Assembly (NCBI GenBank): GCA_903813345.2
Contig: CAIIXF020000011.1
Span: 28,016,166 to 28,080,165, forward strand
Length of the DNA stretch: 64,000 nt
Reading direction: 5' to 3'
DNA from: Owenia fusiformis
Lineage: Eukaryota > Annelida > Polychaeta > Sabellida > Oweniidae
Part shown: positions 1 to 11,942 of the stretch, in pieces
Layout: each line of letters starts with the position of its first letter
How positions within the stretch are numbered: position 1 is the stretch's first letter
Program-made: the position numbers and the translations under genes
The notes under the pieces: generated by a model
The model's input: the letters and a program-made list of their open reading frames with translations, nothing else
What the model was told of the DNA's origin: nothing
The model's database searches: none

Positions 1-352
1 CAGTGGGTTGATGGTTCTTGGGCTCTGAATTCACTTGATTGGCGTACCTAATTTCAACATCTTCATTGTCATCATTACATGTTATGGACCCGTTTTTCAA
101 ATTAACAGTATTAGGGATGGAACCATAGTTTTTCCTTCTGTAATGGCATTTTCCAGTTGACGGGTCTATATAAAGTCTATCAATTTTCAATTCTTCATGA
201 GGGTGTATTGTAATGGTGTGGCTAATTACTTCACTGAATAAGGAATGTTTATCCGAACAATGGATACAAAGAAAATCTGGCCAGTTGTCCATCTGTAAAT
301 AAATCATCATGATCATGATCATGATAAAAGCATAATTTATTATAGCATCCAT
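1..352 (-). CDS. Unrecognised secreted/membrane protein, N-terminal part (runs off left edge)
   Basis: An open frame of 117 codons runs from an ATG at 352-350 to the window edge without a stop. An in-frame TAA lies two codons upstream of the ATG, and the start context (A at -3, G at +4) is good, so this is probably the true N-terminus. Residues 4-19 are almost entirely hydrophobic (AIINYAFIMIMIMMIYL) and look like a signal peptide or signal anchor. The rest is hydrophilic, with cysteines near residues 30, 33, 65 and 88 and one N-glycosylation sequon (NGS, just before the last cysteine). A possible splice donor (ATTAG/GTACGC) lies near position 46, so the last codons may be intron. TTTACAG at 293-299 could instead be an acceptor for an exon starting at 292. 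I recognise no family. It is divergent from the lectin/CUB gene to its right. Confidence 0.5.
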   Translation of the reverse strand, partial: MDAIINYAFIMIMIMMIYLQMDNWPDFLCIHCSDKHSLFSEVISHTITIHPHEELKIDRLYIDPSTGKCHYRRKNYGSIPNTVNLKNGSITCNDDNEDVEIRYANQVNSEPKNHQPT

Positions 353-1230
353 TTGTTACCGTTCTGAATCCAAATGATACATAGTTGAATCCATTTGATA
401 CATATATGTTGACGTTTACGAAATGTTGTTCAAATATCTTCCCTATAACAGGAATATGCTAGCTGAAACTTTCACACATTGTCATACTATGTATATTGAA
501 TATGTATGCAAGATTTCAAGTCAATATGTTAAGTAGAAACTCTGAGATCACTGACCTCGATTTTCTGTCATATTTTTTCAACGACCCCATTCACTATAAT
601 GTACGCGAGAACCCACGAAACATTGCATATACATGACTGCATTCACATTGATCGACTAGCCACAGTGTTATATTGATAAATCTTTTTTGATGGTTTGTTT
701 ATTCCTGCGTTTTAATTTATAATCCTAATGTGGAAATGGATTGGTGCCAAATATTAGACTTGACCCTGTACCGGAGATGATTAGATAATAATGATGATAA
801 TGAGATAATGATGATTTTATTTACATTTTATAAAGTACGAAACGGCATAATTATTGTAAGCAAATATCACGTTTGCCGAATCTCATTTAGATATAAATAG
901 ATTGACAAAAGTATGAACTCTGTACTAATCTGATTTAGATATCGGTGCACCAAACGATACTGAGACGAACTGATGGTACTTTTTAGAGTAGACTAGGTGC
1001 GAGTAGAAATAATCTTGATTTACATCATTAAATATTCAAAATTCAGTCAAACTTATATCATATTTAAAATCTACACAAACTGATGAATTTATAAGTTTAA
1101 GGGAACTCTCTGCCATGTTATCCGACCCGAATTAGCCACCTGGTGGTGAAAGTGGTAACTACTTACTCGCAGCTGAGTTATTGGCAATTTGCTATATTTT
1201 TGTCACAATTTATACAACGTATATCTTCAC
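353..1230. other. Intergenic, no gene seen
   Basis: AT-rich sequence without a convincing exon on either strand. It should contain the promoter of the minus-strand gene at 1-352. I searched it for the missing signal-peptide exon of the lectin/CUB gene (an ATG, a hydrophobic run and a phase-1 donor) and found none. Confidence 0.5.
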
Positions 1231-3243
1231 GGTCCACATCCCGCTCCGTATGATATGGTCCGTTCGTGTGCTAGAATACGATCCCTTCGTGAGACGAAGA
1301 GGCCAAAATTGACAAAATGTCAGGAAAAAGTAGGAAACAGAGCGAATTTTGATATTTTGTGAATGGTTAACTATAGGCAACATAATTACCTATGAATTCA
1401 TGAAGAAAGCAAGAAAAAAAATATCAAGGCTTCATAGGTGAAAATAGCTCGAACATAGACTTTTCACGACAGAATACACTTCAATTGCAATAATTCTTTT
1501 ATATTACCGTATACATATCTAATTTCGTGCAATTTATAAAGTACATGCATTAATGCGTGCGACTGATAAACAAACATGACGTAATACATCACAAAAGTAC
1601 ATGAAAATGTGGTTTAAAACTCGAATAGAAGGATCCGACCCTACCTCAGCTAGGGTTCGACCAAGTCGTGTGAGGATAATTTGGGGACTACGACCATGTC
1701 CTGTTAATAGTTCCATCTTTTCGTGTTCTTTGCACGACTAATTAATGCCCCAGTGCTAAGATTGATCTCTGAATGGAATAGGTTATCTCCAGTCTATTCC
1801 CACCATCTCTTTGTTCAAAAGTAAAATCAAAAACAAATCTTGAAAGTTTAATGACTTCTATACAACTTCTAAACTCAATCTTTCTCGAAAACAAGAAATT
1901 ACCTGGAACAGAATTAGATGCGGACTCTAATTTGAATCACAAAAGATTGCTCATGATTTCCCTAACACAGCTAATCTAATTGTCTGTGGTAAGAGTACAA
2001 CTCCTAAACACTCAATTCTGCAATGTAAGCGCCATTCAACCCAAAGAAAAAACCTTTAAGAAACCCTTGAGTAGCAAAATCTTGAGACCCATCTAATTGA
2101 ACAAGACAAAACTGAATTTTTAATTTTCAAAAACTCATTTTCAATTGAACAGGATTCTCGATTAAAAGGAAGGCTCGTTGATTTTATTCCTAGCTTGGCC
2201 TAACCCATTTTATTCTGACATACTTTTCACCATTAAGTTAGCACAATTGTATGTATAACTCACTCAATTAGTTTGATTTATGTTCATTCCAAAACGCTAG
2301 CCTGTAATGCACATTGCGCTAGGCAGCGACCTGTGTAACTTTTTTACTGCAATATAATTTAAAAAAAATGTATAATGTAAAAATTCGACCAATTCGTGTT
2401 TTACGTATACAAAAAAATATATTCAAATTGGCATGCATATATACGATCATTGTATCATATAATTTATTTTTGTATATGCCATCCGTTTCAACATGAACCG
2501 GTCTGCTTGGACGACTGGATAATTCATGAGAATAAGTTGGCTTTTGGGGTGTGGATGTCGATGGTAGTTCATTTTTATTTTCGTCTAAATAAGTACACTT
2601 ATTATTACATCCGTTTCATTCTGTATCGGCACTTTTAACGACATCTAGAAAAGATAAACAACCATAATTAGCTATTGAGCTTTAATACACCGACTCTAGT
2701 TTAATAGATATATTAACTTCCATGGATTTAGTATGGTAACTTTAAAATATGTTCATGGTATTTATTGGTTCAAAACACGACAATATGGAGCTCAAAACAC
2801 GGTAGGGTCGGAAATGAAACACGGTCGGATCCTCTTCTAATTTGCTTTTGACCATTCTAAAATCAGTATATACCAAGAAACATTCAATTGGCGTTATTTC
2901 ATCGATCAATATATACAAAGGCTTCATTTGATTTACATAATATACCACAATGTAGTATATTTGACACGTAAATGACGATAAGGAAGCAGAAACTCATGAT
3001 CACTCTCTCCGCATGTATGTCGTCACCACAAATAAATCCAATGTTTTTGAGCATTCAAATACTCAGACAACTTTTTTCAATTTAATATTCACATATTTAT
3101 CAATTTAAATCGCGCAGTATAAATGTAAACTCAAAGAATACTCTAATAATAAAACTCACCTCCGAATTTCCTCCCTATAGAGGCGGTATGGTCGGATCTT
3201 GTGCACACGAACGGACCATATCATACGGAGCGGGATGTGGACC
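1231..3243. mobile_element. 2.0-kb DNA element with 41-bp perfect terminal inverted repeats
   Basis: Positions 1231-1271 and 3203-3243 are exact reverse complements over 41 bp, beginning GGTCCACATCCCG. A further 12-bp inverted pair is nested inside (TCCGACCCTACC at 1634-1645 against 2801-2812), with more copies of the GGTCGGAT motif near 2824 and 3190, so the element is partly palindromic. The longest open frames inside are 60-80 codons and resemble no transposase, so it is probably non-autonomous. No clear target-site duplication was found, so the superfamily is unassigned. Confidence 0.75.
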
Positions 3244-3536
3244 ATGATCTTGCTGGTAGCAGTTCTTGTCGTGTCTATTTCCCTAAAGGGTTCCGCCTTT
3301 ATACTAGGATAATTCAAGAATATTTGGCATGATATTAAAAAGTAGACGTCTTATTAAATCTGTAATATGCAATACCTTCTATATTTGATAAACTATACTT
3401 AATTTTCAGATGATTATTTCAAAGAAGGACGTCCTTGCTTCAATCAACATTTTATGTCTTGAGTTATATCGTTTTGGTCAAATCGTGCTGATCATATGCG
3501 ACATGCGTGGACCCTTTACTCACAAGCATCCATATT

Positions 3537-4254
3537 CACTGGTCAGTATCAAGCGAAGGTAACGACCGTAACCTTCGCTTCAAAGATGGCGGACAGTACA
3601 TGTAATTGTCGATTTTGACATTTTTAGTTTTCATCGAATTAAACTACTTTATAGTTGACCTGGCGCCACAGTTCAACGTTATCTTGCACCGCTAAAGGGA
3701 AGGTAACTTGAAATGTATGATACGGCAACGGCCATGTTAGTTTTCAATACAAGGTAACTGGACATCTTAGTGAAGGATTTTAAAATCCTTGTACTCGTGC
3801 ATTGTTTGCTGAAGCATACCATGCACACCTGAGTGGAATGAAGCAGCTACAGTGCATGGAGACTTGGGCTTAAATTCTTTTCACACATTGCAAAATATTT
3901 TTCTATAAAATCACCTAAAAGATACAAAATCCCTATAAGAACATATTTTCAATAAAACTTAACATTACTGCATCACCGCATATCATTATCTGTAAAATAA
4001 AAATCCCAGTTTCCTTCCCTTTACTTGAGCGGTGGAGGATATCGTTGAACTGTGGTGCATACGCATCGTATATGAACAAATGAGCATGCTCCAGAGTTTC
4101 GATGTCATATACGCCTCATATAGTTTAAACATCAAACCATTACGTCAACTACAAAGTAATTTAATTAAAATATCGAAATCGACACTTACTGTATTGTCCG
4201 CCATCTTAGATGCGAAGGTTACGGCCGTTACCTTCGCTTTGATACTGACCAGTG
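3537..4254. mobile_element. 718-bp MITE with ~60-bp TIRs and ATATT target duplication
   Basis: The ends CACTGGTCAGTATCAA (3537 on) and its complement (to 4254) open imperfect inverted repeats of about 60 bp. Each arm contains its own small hairpin, GCGAAGGTAACG then CGTAACCTTCGC, followed by AGATGGCGGACA. The element is flanked on both sides by ATATT, a candidate 5-bp target-site duplication. An 83-codon frame at 4032-4283 runs out of the element and is not a gene. Confidence 0.8.
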
Positions 4255-4728
4255 ATATTTCTCTAGCGCTACAAGTGACGTAGTACTGAGACTCGTGGTA
4301 GAAGTCTGACATAGAAAATATAATGAATTGTTTGAGAAGCTGCAGACGCGAATTCGCCTCTCAATGTGTCTCCGCCAAAAATCCAATATTCAAGCAGAAA
4401 ACCAAGTGTATTTTGGCGAAATTAGAACAAACATTTTTTGAAATTACTTAAATGGACCTATTTTAATTGGCTCATTATTTCCAGAAAAAAAAACAAATCT
4501 TCTCTAAGATGAGGGCTATATTAAGACAAATTTGCTCTAACCAATGATTAAATCAACTCTAGTGTCTTCAGATGCACTAATGATACCTTTACCATCATGA
4601 GAAATCATGGCCTTCTATTTGCTTCTTTCTAGTTGAAGCCAGAAAGATGTGATGAGTATCAGAATGTACCTTTACTGGTTGTTTGCATCCAAAATGACTA
4701 ATTACACGTTCAAACTGTTTCATTTCAG

Positions 4729-7700
4729 GTAAAGGGATGGAAGATGGTCTTCCACAATTCGTTGTATCAGAATGCTACGGGGACATTTTCAACTTTGACT
4801 GTGGTGCTGGAAACAGGATCCGCCTCATCCGAGATTTTTTCGGGAAAAGCTCGAGTGGTGATTGTTCGTACGCGAAGGGAGACTGTACGGTGACGAACCC
4901 TAAGGCGAACAGTTTGATCCAGCGCTACTGTGCCGGGGAGAGGGTCTGCTCGTTTGTCCAAGTGGAGCAGAGGTCGTGTGCTGGCAGTTTCTCGAGCTTC
5001 CAAGAAGTTGAATATCAATGTATACCAAGTGAGATATATTTATTTTACCGGTCTCACCAACATTTTCTTGAGCATATAGTTGTCTTACTCAAAACGCAGG
5101 GCAGTAGCCAATTTTTGTCACGGAGGTGTAAGACAAACGTCGTTGAAAATTCCAGGGCCCAGGGGGTTCAAATTTATAATTCTGGCTTGAAAAGTGCTCC
5201 AAATTCTGAAAACTGTATGATAACGTACACACGTTCTAATATAATTATAAAATGTTGAATAAAATTTAATTCACTGTCGTTCCGTACTCAATTCAATAAT
5301 CAGATCTAAATATGTAAATATTGAACCGGATAGTTACTCTGTATGGACTCAATGCCTCAACTAAGGAATGGTGTCTCTGAACTTTTAACTGATGTCATTC
5401 ATTGTTGAGGATACCTTCAGACCACAAATTGGCCTCAAGTTTATAGACAATGTAATTTTTAAATGAGGTCACTTCAGGTTTTGAAATGTTGACATCATAA
5501 ATATTTGTACAATAAAGTAATTAACTCACTAGACTATATTTTGAATATACTATTGTGAGCTCATGATGGAGTTAGTCCCGTGTTTAACATTTTAACGACA
5601 GTGCTAATCAAAGTATTTTAAACTGTTGCAAAACATCATAAATTAGGGGGTGGTTCTGGATTTGTTTTCTGACTTTACTTGATTTTAATCACGTTTAAAT
5701 CATTGTGAATCTTTGATTTGTGACGTTCAATAATTTTTAAACATTACGAAATTTACAATTTCATTTTTTGGGATAACAACTGGGTTAACTATAATATATA
5801 TGGCGTTGATCTTCCAAAAGAGAATTTAGTAAGTACTGTATATATGAACAAATATATTTCTATGGTCCTCTCATAAAGGACATTTAAACATGATCGCGTT
5901 TAGGGAAAAGAGTCCCATTCAATGTTAATTTAAAAGATCTACACAATTCTTGGCGAAACTTAAAATTCCCTGTATAATATTGATAGATGTGATCCCATCC
6001 GGAAACGGACTTTTTTAGGTCATTTTTCAACAGTTTTTCCAATGATGGTATGCTACGGATCATTTGACACTCTAGATACTTTTTATGCTACAGCTTTATT
6101 CGCAATTAACTGTTGGAAATATTCTCACCAACCCTCCCGAGGCATGTTTGAAATATGAACATTGACTTTTCATTGGATGGGGTGTTTATAGAATGAAAAG
6201 TGCTGCTTAATATATACGTACGTCATATATGACATTTTACCTGGTCAATATCTTGTTTCTGAGTTTTCCGGAAAGTAGGGACATTATTGACACCCCACAT
6301 TGGTAAGCCAAGACCATTCATGTCGTATCTTAACTAGTCAATAGCAATGGGTCATGGTCAGTCACTTAACCAGTTTCTCTGATGATCATAGAAACGGGAA
6401 CTGAAAGTTCAAAAGTAGATAATCTTATCAGTAATCTTTGCGCGTGGCCACGGGGTGATATGATGGTGACGCTGTCCTTTTCTATAGGTTAAGGAGGACA
6501 CAGTCCCGGTCAGAGTTAATGCGGTCACTGTCACCGATTGAAGATATCTCATGATGTCAAATGTCGGATTTATTTTGGATGGAATCGCACCTTGGCATAA
6601 ACCACTCAAAACCCCTTATTTGATCCCAACGTTTGAAGAGTACATTTGCAATTTGCTATCGATATTAAATACTCTATAAATATTATTTGATTTGATTATA
6701 CCGGCCACGCTTTGCAATGTTGTTGAATGTTATCTTTTCTAAGGGTGGTTATTTGATTTGTTTTTACTTAAATTGCAATTATATAGATTGATTGGCTTTC
6801 ATTATCCATTTTAATAGATATGTAATTTTATAAATTACGAATCAGTCACACATACATTATAAACTTGTAGTAATCCCAAGAATTCGCTGATATATGAGGG
6901 TATATCATAAGGTTCTCATAATGTATCTCTAATTTTTTATTTTTCAATATATTCCGATGAATTTTTCACAGAATGTGTAGTATAGAATGGAGATATTATG
7001 AGAACTTTATGATATACCCTCGTATGTGTTCTGCGCGCAGGGTACAGGCCAAATGTAGATTTACTATGATTTTGGTCCATTCCGAAAATGAGGACAGGAT
7101 CATGTTTATTAAATATACGTATTTATTTTCAGATGCCTTTTCAAGAGATATATGTACAGACACTATTTATGTTGGAACCAGTGGATACGTATCATCACCT
7201 AACTTCCGGGGAAATTACCCGCCAAATCTAGACTGCACATGCGCACTAACTGCGCCACCGGGTGTCCTCATCCGTGTCGAAATCCTGTACTTAGCTATAC
7301 ACTATAGAAGCCCATGTTCAGATTATCTCCAAATAGGAGACAATAAACTATGTGGGTTTTCTCACGAGACCTTTACAGATTCGGCATTCTTGTTAAATTT
7401 CCATACGGATGAGATTGACAGCCACCAGGGTTTCTGGATTAACTTCAGATGTATGTTATCTCAGTGCTTCTTTTAAAATTCATAGAAAATTTTAAATTTC
7501 TTGAGTTTTGGCTAAATAGACAAGTTGTAGACCTCAACGATTCGGATCTCGTTTTACTCTGCCTATACCATGTTTTAGAAGTTCACTAATCTGCCTACCA
7601 TAATAAACCAGATTACTCATTTTATTACTCTGCCTATCAATCAGATTTCCACCTTGTACAAATACATTTCGCATTTTTAATTTGTGTTTTCCTTAATGTA

Positions 7701-10700
7701 TTTCCACAAATTGATTTATCTAGACACAACAAAACTATTCAGGGCAAAGGAGCACGTAGGTTATATCTTGGATTATGACTATTTTCTGACAATGAAGACA
7801 GGTTTATCTTTTAGGTTAATTCATAATTTCAAAGAAAATTATGTACAGTAATAATCAAGTCAAACAAACTCGGAGATATTTAACTAGCAATCAACCCATC
7901 AACACAATTTTTCAAAGATGTTGACCCCATTTTCACCAAAAATGCAATCATTTTTTACATTGTTTAATGCATTACTATTCTTTATTTTGATGTATCAAAT
8001 AGTTCTTGAAAGAAAAACTTAATTGCTTTAAGATAAGTGTTCCCCATGTTATTTCTCCATTGAAAAGTATCATGCCATCCATTGGTTTCAGCTCATTTTG
8101 GTCATCCAAATTCAGTAACATTAAAGTCCCTGGAGCAATCAACTTTTCCTTTTAGGAAATCGAACATGTCTCAAAGCACATTCTAATTATGCATTCAACA
8201 ATATAATAAAAGGTTGCATTTTTGGTGAAAATTAGGTAAACATTTTTGACAAAGTATGTTGATTGGTCCATTGCCCCTTCAATATCACTTAGGTCTGATT
8301 AACTAAATTATCATTATATATTTTTTTCTTGAAGATAATGAATAGATCTAAAAGATACACCCATGTTCATGATCAGAAAATATTCATATTTCAAGTTAGA
8401 ATCGTTTGAAATTGTTTGCGATAACCTACGTGCTCCTTTACGATAGTTGATGTTTTTTAAAATCCATGAATTCTGCTATTCTACAACATCCTGCATCATG
8501 TGTATTGATATCAACGACAATATATGTGTGCTATCATGTCAACACACTGTTTACCATGACCATGCGATTCATATTGAAAATATTACTTATTATTTCTTAA
8601 AAAAGAGCTAAATGGCGATGCTATGGAACCTCCGACAACATAACAAATTATGCATCAAGTCCGTCGATAATTTCTAACTGCTTAATAAAATATGTTTCCC
8701 ACCAGCTCTCAAAAGGGGTTGTTGATATTTCACACTTGCTCTGTATGTGCTTAATCCGGGTTTGTATCACCACAAAAACATTGTTATTTGACAACAAATT
8801 ATCATTTAAGCTGTTCTTGAGAATAAGCAATATTTTCAGTATACAGTGCATGATTATGATAACCACTTAACCAGTTGTGATGACTTTAAAACAGCACACA
8901 TCCAATGGCGTTGGTATAAACACACACGACGCATGATTTAGTAGAACAACTGTTTTTGAAAATATCAATTATCGGGTAGCACTTTCACCAAATTGTATAG
9001 TTGTTATTTGTCAAAAACGTCCGATGTGCTTCCAGCTGCTGATGGCGAATCAGAGGTGACCCTACAATGTGGTGATCCAGAGAAGATTACCACCACAACC
9101 AGTACAACCACTACAACCGTCCCAACCACCACAACAACCCCCAGGACCACCACTCCTCCCTCTACGACAACGCAATCAACAACCAGTACGGTGGGACGTA
9201 GGACAACAACGATGCCCGTTATACCAAATGGTTCAAACCCTGTATCTACTTTGTTACCAACATTATTTCCACCAGGCGGTGATTTGGCCTCTTCCACCTC
9301 ATCAACAGTCAGTGGAGGGGGTAACCCTAACGGAGGAGGGGAAACTACGAGAGGTGGTAATCAGAATGGAGACACAATGGGAGGTGGAAGTACGGGAGAA
9401 GGCAACATGGGAGGGGGCACTGGGAATGGCAACACAGGAGAAGGCAATACGGGAGGGGACAACACTGGAGATGGCAACACAGGAGGGGGCAATATGGGAG
9501 ATGGCAACACGGGAGGGGGTAGTACGGGAGATGGCAACACGGGAGGGGGCAACACTGGAGATGGCAACACGGGAGGGGATAATACGGGAGATGGTAACAT
9601 GGGAGGGGGCACGGGAAATGGCAACACGGGAGAAGGCAATAATGGAGGGGACAACACTGGAGATGGCAACACGGGAGGGAGCAACGCAGGAGGGGGTAAC
9701 ATTGGAGGGGACAATACGGGAGGAGGCAATATGGGAGATGGCAACGCGGGAGGGGGTAATACGGGAGATGGCAACACAGGAGAGGGCAACACGGGGGATG
9801 ACAATACTGGAGGGGGCAACGCGGGAGATAGCAATGCTGGAGGGGACAATACGGGAGGGGGCAATATAGGAGATGGCAACACGGAAGGAGGTAATACAGG
9901 AGACAGCAACATGGGAGGGGGCAATACAGGAGGAAGCAACACGGGAGACTCTAACATGGGAGGAGACAACACGGGAGGGAACAACGCGGGAGGGGGCAAC
10001 GCAGGAGATGGTAATATTGGATGGGGTAATACGAGCGGAGGCAGTACGGGAGAGGGGAATACAGGCGGGAGCAGCACTGGAGATGGCAACACGGGAGGGG
10101 GCAATACGGAAGATGGCAATACTGAAGGGGATAACACAGGCGGGAGCAACACTGGAGATGGCAACACGGGAGGGGGCAACATAGGAGATGACAATACTGG
10201 AGGGGACAACCTAGGTGGGACCAACACCGGAGGTAGCAATACTGGAGGAGACAACACAGGCGGGGTTAATACGGGAGATGGCAATACTGGAGGGGACAAT
10301 ACGGGAGATAGCAGTGTTGGAGGGGGCAATACTGGAGATGGCAATGCTGGAGGGGGTAATATAGGAGGGGGAAACACAGGAGAAGGGACCACAGAAGGTA
10401 ACACGAGAGGGGGAAATACAGGAGGGGACAACAATGAAGGGAGCAATACGGGAGGGGACAATATGGGGAATGGCAACACAGGAGGAGGGAATACAAGAGG
10501 AGCAATCGGGAACGGAAGTTCTGGAGAGAACGAAGGAAGTGTGACGGACTCTCCCTCTGACTTGACAACAGGTAAGTAATATTAGGCAACATAGCCTTTA
10601 AATCTTTATTTTTGATGAACCATTTCAAGTATTCCCTTATTACCAATTAAAGACTACATGCAAAGCACTATTATTGTGTTTTAGAGAGGGTTGGAGCAGC

Positions 10701-11942
10701 TACGGATGAAGAGAGTGGTGGAATGACACTTGGTAAGTCAAATGACATGTGTATTTCTACCTTTTCGTTCTCCAATGTGACCGTTTCTGAGTTTTTGACA
10801 TAAGCAGAAATGTGTAACCGCGTGACGTCAGTTTTGCAAATTAAATCCGATATAGTAACCTATAGCTATTTGTACAAACCAAAATCATCAAATTTAAATT
10901 TTATCTCACCAATTTCTTTACAGGGTTAATAATTCTATGTGTGTGTATCGGCATTGGAATATTGCTGCTTGTGGTGATCATTCTTGCTGTGTACTGCAGA
11001 CGGTATGTTGAGAATAATAAAAATAACGGAATGTATAAAATCTATGTAATTGAATATACAATACCTATAAATACATAGATACATTATTTCATAGAATATT
11101 TTCTACAGTTATTCCATATCTAGCAAAACAATGAACATTTTCATTTTGAAATAACGACCATGCATGGCGTTAAATGATTTAATAAAACTGAGTTTGATAC
11201 TAGTATGTATAATTTATAGGAATCGTCTGAGAATGTCAACTAGGATTATATGCTTTCTCATTACAGCAAAAAGACAAAGACTGAAAAAACGCAGACAAGC
11301 ATCAGGAAAAATATAGAGGTCACTGGCTCAGCTGGGGCAGATTCATATAACAGAGGAATAGGACATCAAGATTTTGTTGATTTGGAAGCAAATAAAATCT
11401 CACAACACCCTCCTGCTTCAGACAAATCATTCCAAACAGATCTATCAACTAGCAGTTATGACGAAATTATTATTCAGTCTCGCTCTAATGATGAAGACAT
11501 TGCTGCTCTTTATGCTAAACCTATGAAAAATGAGAAGAGCATTCAAGCAAGTGGCAGCGGTGTGAAACCACCAATTATAACCAAGGAAGCTATATACGAT
11601 GATCCCATAGCAGCTGGACCAAAACTTCGAAAACAAAGTACACGATCTTCTCAAGGACCACGCAATAGACGAAGATCGACATTACGCGAACAAAATAGAA
11701 TGCGCAGAGCTGCTAGTGAAGATGCTTTGGATGACTTGAGACGCAAACAATATAATCTTGACAGTGATTCTAGTACATCAGAGCCAGAACTAGAAATGGT
11801 TAGGAGAAGCTCTCTTGCTTCACTCTCTGGCTTAGATGAGGTCACTATGCGACCTGAAACAGCCACAGATCTTACTGACGTCACTGATTCGGGAGGTGAT
11901 ACAGACATTGATTGGGAAAACCATTCTGCCATATCTATTTAA
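4729..11942 (+). CDS. SUEL-lectin / CUB / pentapeptide-repeat type I membrane protein (5' end missing)
   Basis: Predicted exons: 4729-5028, 7133-7450, 9036-10571, 10685-10732, 10924-11002 and 11267-11942 (TAA). Every junction closes in frame. The extracellular exons are all phase 1-1, as in exon-shuffled modules. Order: SUEL/galactose-binding lectin domain (CAGERVC, SCAGSF, EVEYQC); CUB domain (SPNFRGNYPPNLDC, GFWINF); a Thr-rich stalk; about 80 units of G-x-G-N-T; a TM helix (GLIILCVCIGIGILLLVV...) ending in CRR; and a 225-residue tail. The tail has basophilic kinase-type sites (RRRST, RRAAS, RRSS), possible SH2 sites (YDEI, YDDP) and a C-terminal ISI that could bind a class II PDZ domain. 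About 985 residues are visible. The first visible exon starts in phase 1, so a signal-peptide exon is needed upstream but was not found. A surface receptor or adhesion role is inferred; I know no named orthologue. Exon 9036 has a weak polypyrimidine tract, so an extra exon between 7451 and 9035 cannot be excluded. Confidence 0.85.
5029..7132. other. Intron of the lectin/CUB gene
   Basis: Two-kb intron between the lectin and CUB exons. It holds no further exon I can support. The only structure seen is the inverted repeat at 6890-7028. Confidence 0.6.
6890..7028. repeat. Imperfect inverted repeat just upstream of the CUB exon
   Basis: ATGAGGGTATATCATAAGG at about 6894 is the near-exact complement of sequence at 6997-7026. 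The arms match over about 31 bp with two differences and are about 80 bp apart. It is probably the remnant of a small foldback element. It ends about 105 bp before the CUB exon acceptor. Confidence 0.6.
7451..9035. other. Intron of the lectin/CUB gene, nothing recognised
   Basis: AT-rich sequence between the CUB exon and the repeat-bearing exon. No exon or repeat structure could be supported here. Confidence 0.5.
9312..10515 (+). repeat. Coding 15-bp minisatellite: (Gly-x-Gly-Asn-Thr)n, about 80 units
   Basis: The array lies inside the large exon of the lectin/CUB gene. The 15-bp unit GGAGATGGCAACACG and its variants encode G-[DGE]-[GDS]-N-[TMAI]. Units often alternate GDGNT and GGGNT, giving a 30-bp higher-order period. 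No unit makes an N-x-S/T sequon, but Thr is abundant. The sense strand is strongly purine-rich, with many GGGAGGGGG runs. All three plus frames and one minus frame stay open for long stretches, which is a by-product of the repeat. The unit is not the A(D/N)Lxx of pentapeptide-repeat proteins and lacks the GGxGxDxxx of RTX repeats. Confidence 0.9.

Noticed and set aside
4032-4283. 83-codon frame
   Set aside because: Runs across the right TIR of the MITE at 3537-4254; not protein-like.
9361-10479. 372-codon minus-strand frame (LPSPVLPPPV repeats) and long shifted plus-strand frames (MATREGA repeats)
   Set aside because: A 15-bp repeat keeps other frames open automatically. The GxGNT frame is the one continuous with spliced SUEL, CUB and TM exons.
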